This document shows, in pieces, positions 59,794 to 64,000 of a stretch of DNA of 64,000 nucleotides. A program made the position numbers and the translations under genes. The stretch comes from an uncultured Maribacter sp. (GTDB lineage: Bacteria; Bacteroidota; Bacteroidia; Flavobacteriales; Flavobacteriaceae), in contig NZ_CANMBB010000009.1 of assembly GCF_947495965.1 (NCBI RefSeq), positions 1 through 64,000 on the forward strand. Direction: 5' to 3'. The number at the start of each line of letters is the position of its first letter. The stretch's first letter is position 1. A model generated the notes under the pieces. That model was not told the DNA's origin, searched no databases, and saw only the letters and a list, made by a program, of their open reading frames with translations.

Positions 59794-61773
59794 TTAAGAA
59801 AAAACCCTATTTAATTTTCTACTTAACAACTTATTTAAATTAAGATAGTTAAGAATTTCTTCTAGAATCTCGCTATTATCCTCTGTATGATCCGCAGTTT
59901 TACCCTGCAAAGCTTCCATTCTTTTCTTTATTAAATAACAACGTAGGGTTAAAATAGTTTCACTTACTAATTGCGCTATTTCTGTTTTTTTATCTTTTGG
60001 ATATATATCTTTTCGCTCCCAATTATGTAGTGTATACTTCTCCTCTTCCATTAAAATAGAAGAAATCTCTGAAACTGTATCTTGTTCTAAATTTGCTACA
60101 AAAGTATTTACCGCAAAATCTTCCTTCTCATTAAGTTCCTCGATTAATTTATAATAAATAGCCCTAAAGCCTTCATTTGCTAATTCTATTTCATCATCCT
60201 GTAGGTCTAAATATATTTTCTCGTAGACTTTAATTTCTGATAATTCTGGCTCTAATTCTAAATCTCCTGCTTCATTTTCTTTTAAGACCAAATCTTCAAA
60301 AGAATGTACTTCATTACCGTATAGCAACAGTTGTTCAATAATTTTTTTTTCAAGTACATATTGCACATCTACTTTTTCTTGTACTTCGGTATTCTTAACA
60401 ACAGAAAAAGCTTTTTGTTCCTCTTTTTGTTTATTTACCGCTTCTTTCTGGTCTTTTTTTCCAATTTGAGCGAGCGTATTAAATAGTACTGCTTCGGAAA
60501 CATTCATGATTTGTGCACACTCTTGAATATAAATTTCCTTTTTAATACGGTCTGGAATTTTAGCAATACTATTTATAATATCTCTTACTGTATCTGCTCT
60601 TTTTATAGGGTCATTATCTGCCTCTTTCATTAAATGAGAGGCTTTAAATTGTATAAAGTCTTGAGAGTTATCTTTTAAATAAGTAACAACTTCCTCATAA
60701 GAATTGTTTTTAGAAAAACTATCAGGATCTTCTCCTTCTGGGAATGTACATACTTTTACATTCATCCCCTGTTCTAAAATTAAATCTATACCTCTAAGAG
60801 ATGCTCTTAATCCTGCTGCATCTCCATCAAACAAAACTGTAATATTTTTAGTTAATCTATTTACTAAACGTATTTGTTCTGGAGTTAAAGCCGTACCACT
60901 AGATGCTACTACATTATGTATTCCTCTTTGGTGAAATTGAATAACATCTGTATACCCTTCTACCAAATAACAATTATCTTCTTTTGCTATGGCTTGCTTT
61001 GCATAATAAATACCATAGAGTACTTTACTTTTATGATAAATATCGCTCTCTGGAGAGTTTAAATATTTGGCAGCTTTTTTATCGTTACCAAGAATACGAC
61101 CACCAAACCCTAACACTCTACCACTCATAGAATGGATAGGAAACATAACTCTACCTTTGAACCTATCAAACTTTTTAGAATTTCCTGGGTTCTGCGTGTC
61201 TTCTTTTACAATAGTTAATCCTGTTTTCTCTAAATACTTAAGTTTATACCCTTTATCTAGAGCTGCAAGTGTAAAACCATCCCATTTATCTAAACAATAG
61301 CCTAGTTTAAACTTTTTTATAGTTTCCTCTGTAAATCCTCTTTCTTTAAAATAAGATAACCCAATAGCTTTACCCAACTCCGTATCCCAAGCCATTTCTG
61401 AAAAATGTTTTTGCGCAAATTCTGAAACCAAATACATACTTTCTCTCTCACTAGCTTCTTCTTTTTGCTCATCTGTACGTTCGGTTTCTTCTATTTCAAT
61501 ATTATACTTTTTAGCTAAGTATTTTATTGCTTCTGGATATGTAAAATGTTCATGCTCCATTAAAAAAGCAACAACATTACCTCCTTTACCACTACTAAAA
61601 TCTTTCCAAATTTGCTTTACAGGAGATACCATAAAACTTGGCGTACGTTCATCACTAAATGGACTAAGACCTTTAAAGTTAGTTCCTGATTTTTTTAATT
61701 GCACAAAATCACCAATAACCTCCTCTAAACGAGCAGTCTCATATACTTTATCTATGGTTATTTTAGAAATCAA
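59794..61773 (-). CDS. dnaG: DNA primase DnaG, without zinc ligands
   Basis: DnaG makes RNA primers at the replication fork. The 659-residue protein has the N-terminal zinc-ribbon-type domain, the RNA polymerase core with a TOPRIM fold (VEGYTDV near 270, DGDAAG near 315, DPDSF) and a C-terminal helicase-binding region. In the N-terminal domain the usual CPFH and CFGC ligand motifs read SPFS (37-40) and DFSS (58-61). The first 130 residues have no cysteine. The surrounding fold sequence (DERTPSFMVSPVKQIW, GKGGNVVAFLM) is well kept. The start is TTG, the only start codon in frame before the conserved MISKITIDKV. Confidence 0.94.
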   Translation of the reverse strand: MISKITIDKVYETARLEEVIGDFVQLKKSGTNFKGLSPFSDERTPSFMVSPVKQIWKDFSSGKGGNVVAFLMEHEHFTYPEAIKYLAKKYNIEIEETERTDEQKEEASERESMYLVSEFAQKHFSEMAWDTELGKAIGLSYFKERGFTEETIKKFKLGYCLDKWDGFTLAALDKGYKLKYLEKTGLTIVKEDTQNPGNSKKFDRFKGRVMFPIHSMSGRVLGFGGRILGNDKKAAKYLNSPESDIYHKSKVLYGIYYAKQAIAKEDNCYLVEGYTDVIQFHQRGIHNVVASSGTALTPEQIRLVNRLTKNITVLFDGDAAGLRASLRGIDLILEQGMNVKVCTFPEGEDPDSFSKNNSYEEVVTYLKDNSQDFIQFKASHLMKEADNDPIKRADTVRDIINSIAKIPDRIKKEIYIQECAQIMNVSEAVLFNTLAQIGKKDQKEAVNKQKEEQKAFSVVKNTEVQEKVDVQYVLEKKIIEQLLLYGNEVHSFEDLVLKENEAGDLELEPELSEIKVYEKIYLDLQDDEIELANEGFRAIYYKLIEELNEKEDFAVNTFVANLEQDTVSEISSILMEEEKYTLHNWERKDIYPKDKKTEIAQLVSETILTLRCYLIKKRMEALQGKTADHTEDNSEILEEILNYLNLNKLLSRKLNRVFS

Positions 61774-61943
61774 TCTTAAAAAAGGTTTTATTTTTTGATA
61801 TTCTGTAAAGATAATTTAAATAACTATACCTGTTTACAGGGAGTACATTTTAGCTAGAACAAGGTAAAAATAAACTTCTTAATCTCCAGATCTTTGTATC
61901 AAACAAAATAATACAATTAATAACCTTTTAAAAACAAAAAATT

Positions 61944-62369
61944 ATGATCTGGGGAATTACACTTATTTTACTAAGCCTTATTGCAGTACCTTCTTTAATA
62001 CTTGCAAAAAAACCAAATGCAAAAGAATTACTAGCAAAAGTAGAGCCATACCAAGGATGGATTGGTTTAGTATTTTGCTTTTGGGGAGTTTGGGGAATTA
62101 TTACCGCTATTCTAAACTTAGGCTGGCTTACAAGTGCACCAATATGGTGGATTACTTTACTAGCAGGAAACATAGTTTCTGCAGCATTAGGATTTATGCT
62201 TGGCTCTGGTTTAATAAACAAATTATTCTTAGGTAAAAATGAAGCAGCACAGGCAAAAGCAGAAGAACTACGTCAAAAAATTGCTCCTAAACAAGGTAAA
62301 TTAGGTATTCTAGGGCTAATTGTTGGTGGATGGATGATTGCAGCCTCTTTCTTATTTTCCGTTGTTTAA
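61944..62369 (+). CDS. membrane protein of unknown function with an internal duplication
   Basis: I do not recognise this 141-residue protein. It has about four hydrophobic segments (3-21, 39-58, 64-86, 120-140) and a charged loop (about 93-112) rich in Ala, Lys and Glu. A motif K-(V/I)-x-P-x-Q-G-x-x-G-x6-G-x-W-x-I occurs twice, at 32-52 and 112-132, at an exact offset of 80 residues. This indicates duplication of a two-helix unit. It lies 20 bp before the SIMPL gene and is probably co-transcribed. Confidence 0.65.
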   Translation: MIWGITLILLSLIAVPSLILAKKPNAKELLAKVEPYQGWIGLVFCFWGVWGIITAILNLGWLTSAPIWWITLLAGNIVSAALGFMLGSGLINKLFLGKNEAAQAKAEELRQKIAPKQGKLGILGLIVGGWMIAASFLFSVV

Positions 62370-62389
62370 GAACATAAAACTAATATAAA

Positions 62390-62995
62390 ATGAAAAAATT
62401 ATTTATAGCATTACTCCTAATTATGGCAACCATAAAAGGCTATTCACAAGAAAAAAGAAATACTATTAACGTAAATGGTTTACATACCGTACTAACAAAA
62501 CCTGTTTTCCATGCAAGGATGATGGTTAGTCTTAATAATGTTTATTACGATTCGCAAACTATGACGTTAGAAGAAATAAAATCTGGCTACTTTGCCAAAT
62601 TAACAAAAGCCGGTATTTCTAAAACAAACCTAAAAGAAAACCATTTGCATTACGATTTAATGGGGTATGAAAAAGATGGTACTATTTTAGAATTTACCAC
62701 AACATCTGAAGAAGCTATGCAAAAATTCTTAAATGTACGTTCTCTTGGTGTGTCTAAACTAGAATACACCTATAAAACAGAATTTACAGAAGAACAAGCT
62801 GCTGAGTATGCAAAAAAAGCTTTTGATAATGCTAAAGAAAAAGCAAATAAAATTGCATCTAAAATTGGTAAAAAATTAGGGGGTGTAACTTATATTAGTG
62901 ACAACAATACCTTAAAAAGAAATACAACATGGTATTATACTGTTCCTACAGATTCTTTAGAATACCACATTACAGTAACTTTTGAACTTTTATAA
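62390..62995 (+). CDS. exported SIMPL-domain (DUF541) protein
   Basis: The 201-residue product has a Sec signal peptide (1-19, ending KGYSQ). Its C-terminal half carries the SIMPL/DUF541 pattern: FDNAKEKANKIASKIGKKLG followed by GVTYISDN and a final beta strand (EYHITVTFELL). The N-terminal half lacks the usual GEG-type start of the family, so the match is partial. SIMPL proteins are periplasmic or surface proteins of poorly known role. It follows the duplicated-motif membrane protein gene. Confidence 0.72.
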   Translation: MKKLFIALLLIMATIKGYSQEKRNTINVNGLHTVLTKPVFHARMMVSLNNVYYDSQTMTLEEIKSGYFAKLTKAGISKTNLKENHLHYDLMGYEKDGTILEFTTTSEEAMQKFLNVRSLGVSKLEYTYKTEFTEEQAAEYAKKAFDNAKEKANKIASKIGKKLGGVTYISDNNTLKRNTTWYYTVPTDSLEYHITVTFELL

Positions 62996-63027
62996 TAATA
63001 CAATTACTTTGGTTGGTTAATTGTAAG

Positions 63028-63082
63028 AACGCCTTGTAGACTTGGTAATAGTGTCCATGTTTCTAAGAAAACGCAAGGCGTT
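63028..63082 (+). other. large hairpin downstream of the SIMPL gene
   Basis: AACGCCTTG (63028-63036) pairs perfectly with CAAGGCGTT (63074-63082) around a 37-nt loop, followed by TTCTTT. It could be a terminator with a long loop or a small structured RNA. Confidence 0.4.
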
Positions 63083-63090
63083 TCTTTAAT

Positions 63091-63120
63091 AAAACCCTAA
63101 AGCATACACTTTAGGGTTTT
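63091..63120. terminator. bidirectional terminator overlapping the end of the prenyl synthase gene
   Basis: A perfect 12-bp stem (63091-63102 with 63109-63120) has a CATACA loop. The right arm includes two bases of the convergent gene's stop codon. Confidence 0.9.
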
Positions 63121-64000
63121 ATTTTTTTCTATCTACAACATAATTTACCATAAGTTGTAGCGCACTTTTATATTCAGATTCTGGGTAACAATCTAATAAT
63201 TCTAAAGCTTCTTCTTTAAATGCCAACATTTTAGTAACAGCATATTCTAGCCCCCCTTTACTTTTCACAAATGCAATTACTTCTTTTACTCTTTTTTTAT
63301 CCTTATTATGGTTTTTAACAGAATTAATTACCCATTTTTTTTCGGCTTTAGAACAATTATTTAAAGCATAAATTAACGGAAGTGTCATTTTTTGTTCTTT
63401 AATATCTATTCCTGTAGGTTTCCCTATTGCTGTACTACCATAATCAAAAAGGTCGTCTTTTATTTGAAATGCCATACCGCATAACTCTCCAAATTTTCTG
63501 AAAATTTCTACATGTTCTGTATTTGGTTGTACCGAGCAAGCTCCTAGACTACAACAAGCCGCAATAAGCGTTGCTGTTTTTTTTCTTATAATATCATAAT
63601 AGACATCTTCTGTTATATCTAATCTTCTTGCTTTTTCTATTTGGAGCAATTCTCCTTCGCTCATTTCGCGAACGGCTACAGAAATAATTTTAAGTAAATC
63701 AAAATCATCATTATCTATAGAAAGTAAAAGTCCTTTAGAAAGTAAATAATCGCCTACCAAAACTGCAATTTTATTTTTCCATAATGCATTTATAGAAAAA
63801 AAGTCACGCCTTTTATCACTCTCATCTACCACATCATCATGCACCAGAGTGGCTGTATGTATAAGCTCTATTACAGATGCACCACGGTAGGTACGTTCAT
63901 TAACAGTACCGTTATTTAATAATTTTGCAGTTAAAAAAACAAACATTGGTCGCATTTGTTTTCCTTTTCTATTAACTATGTAGTATGTTATTCTATTTAG
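63119..64000 (-). CDS. trans-polyprenyl diphosphate synthase (5' end outside the window)
   Basis: This all-trans prenyl chain-elongation enzyme probably makes the side chain of menaquinone. The first aspartate-rich motif is DDVVD (in LVHDDVVDESDKRR) and the second is DDLFD (in FQIKDDLFDYG). RKGKQMRPMF is the substrate-binding lead-in. The frame stays open without a stop for 15 codons beyond the internal ATG at 63955 to the edge. It reads conserved LNRITYYIVNRKGKQ, so the true start lies beyond 64000 and that ATG is not the start. At least 293 residues are seen, and about 30 more are expected. Chain length cannot be told. Confidence 0.92.
   Translation of the reverse strand, partial: LNRITYYIVNRKGKQMRPMFVFLTAKLLNNGTVNERTYRGASVIELIHTATLVHDDVVDESDKRRDFFSINALWKNKIAVLVGDYLLSKGLLLSIDNDDFDLLKIISVAVREMSEGELLQIEKARRLDITEDVYYDIIRKKTATLIAACCSLGACSVQPNTEHVEIFRKFGELCGMAFQIKDDLFDYGSTAIGKPTGIDIKEQKMTLPLIYALNNCSKAEKKWVINSVKNHNKDKKRVKEVIAFVKSKGGLEYAVTKMLAFKEEALELLDCYPESEYKSALQLMVNYVVDRKK

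Noticed and set aside
63953-63955. ATG as the start of the prenyl synthase
   Set aside because: The frame continues upstream with conserved residues to the window edge, so this Met is internal (in GKQMRP).
1-64000. Mobile elements, prophage, defence islands or riboswitches
   Set aside because: No transposase, integrase, phage, restriction or CRISPR gene, and no aptamer-like leader, was recognised; gene content and composition look uniform.

Overview
The window is a gene-dense, AT-rich chromosomal segment of a member of the Bacteroidota, almost certainly a marine Flavobacteriaceae species. The evidence is the combination of type IX secretion and gliding genes (a SprA plug-family protein, porT, gldB, gldC), a short primary sigma factor of the Bacteroidota kind, many upstream copies of the matching TAnnTTTG -7 element, a Na+-translocating NADH:quinone reductase operon, and flavobacterial versions of DnaG and AccD that have lost their zinc ligands. 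I saw no insertion sequence, prophage, CRISPR array or rRNA. The content is core genome rather than accessory.

Layout. 1-6.3 kb (minus): nqrABCDEF, the Na+-pumping respiratory complex, closed by a terminator. At the extreme left a second minus-strand gene may begin. 6.4-10.3 kb (plus): T9SS plug-like protein, apaG, pruA. 10.4-12.1 kb (plus): a DKNYY lipoprotein and an exported DinB-fold protein. 12.1-18.1 kb: rsmG (minus), a fatty-acid desaturase and an aminotransferase (plus), trkH-trkA (minus). 18.3-23.2 kb: menG/ubiE-porT (plus), a SpoU methyltransferase (minus), a lipidated Omp85 protein of TamL type (plus). 23.3-31.0 kb (plus): fbaA, accD, rpsO, pnp, a family 2 glycosyltransferase and the primary sigma factor. 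31.2-33.5 kb (plus): VF530-type protein, trmL, rpe, a YpdA-like reductase. 33.7-37.4 kb (plus): a TPR histidine kinase with its LuxR-type regulator, a small lipoprotein and a zinc-ribbon membrane protein. 37.5-39.2 kb (minus): corA, tRNA-Arg, a YqeY protein.

39.3-54.6 kb (minus) is one uninterrupted dcw cluster: mraZ-rsmH-ftsL-ftsI-murE-mraY-murD-ftsW-murG-murC-ftsQ-ftsA-ftsZ. Its genes mostly overlap or lie within a few bases of each other. It is led by three 10-bp-spaced MraZ-type boxes and closed by a perfect 14-bp terminator hairpin. It lacks murF, murB and ddl.

54.9-64 kb: an alpha/beta hydrolase and engB (plus), an unrecognised small protein and gldB-gldC (minus), nadE and a response regulator with an altered receiver site (plus), dnaG (minus), an unrecognised membrane protein with an internal duplication and a SIMPL-domain protein (plus), and a polyprenyl diphosphate synthase (minus) whose 5' end runs off the window.

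Several genes use non-ATG starts (TTG in mraZ and dnaG, GTG in murG and ftsW). For menG, rpe and the TamL-like gene, a longer reading frame from an upstream TTG overlaps the -7 element, so the downstream ATG is preferred. The points most worth a second look are the loss of zinc ligands in both DnaG and AccD, the response regulator with Glu at the phosphoacceptor position, the MraZ operator, the TamL-type gene next to porT, and the duplicated-motif membrane protein.
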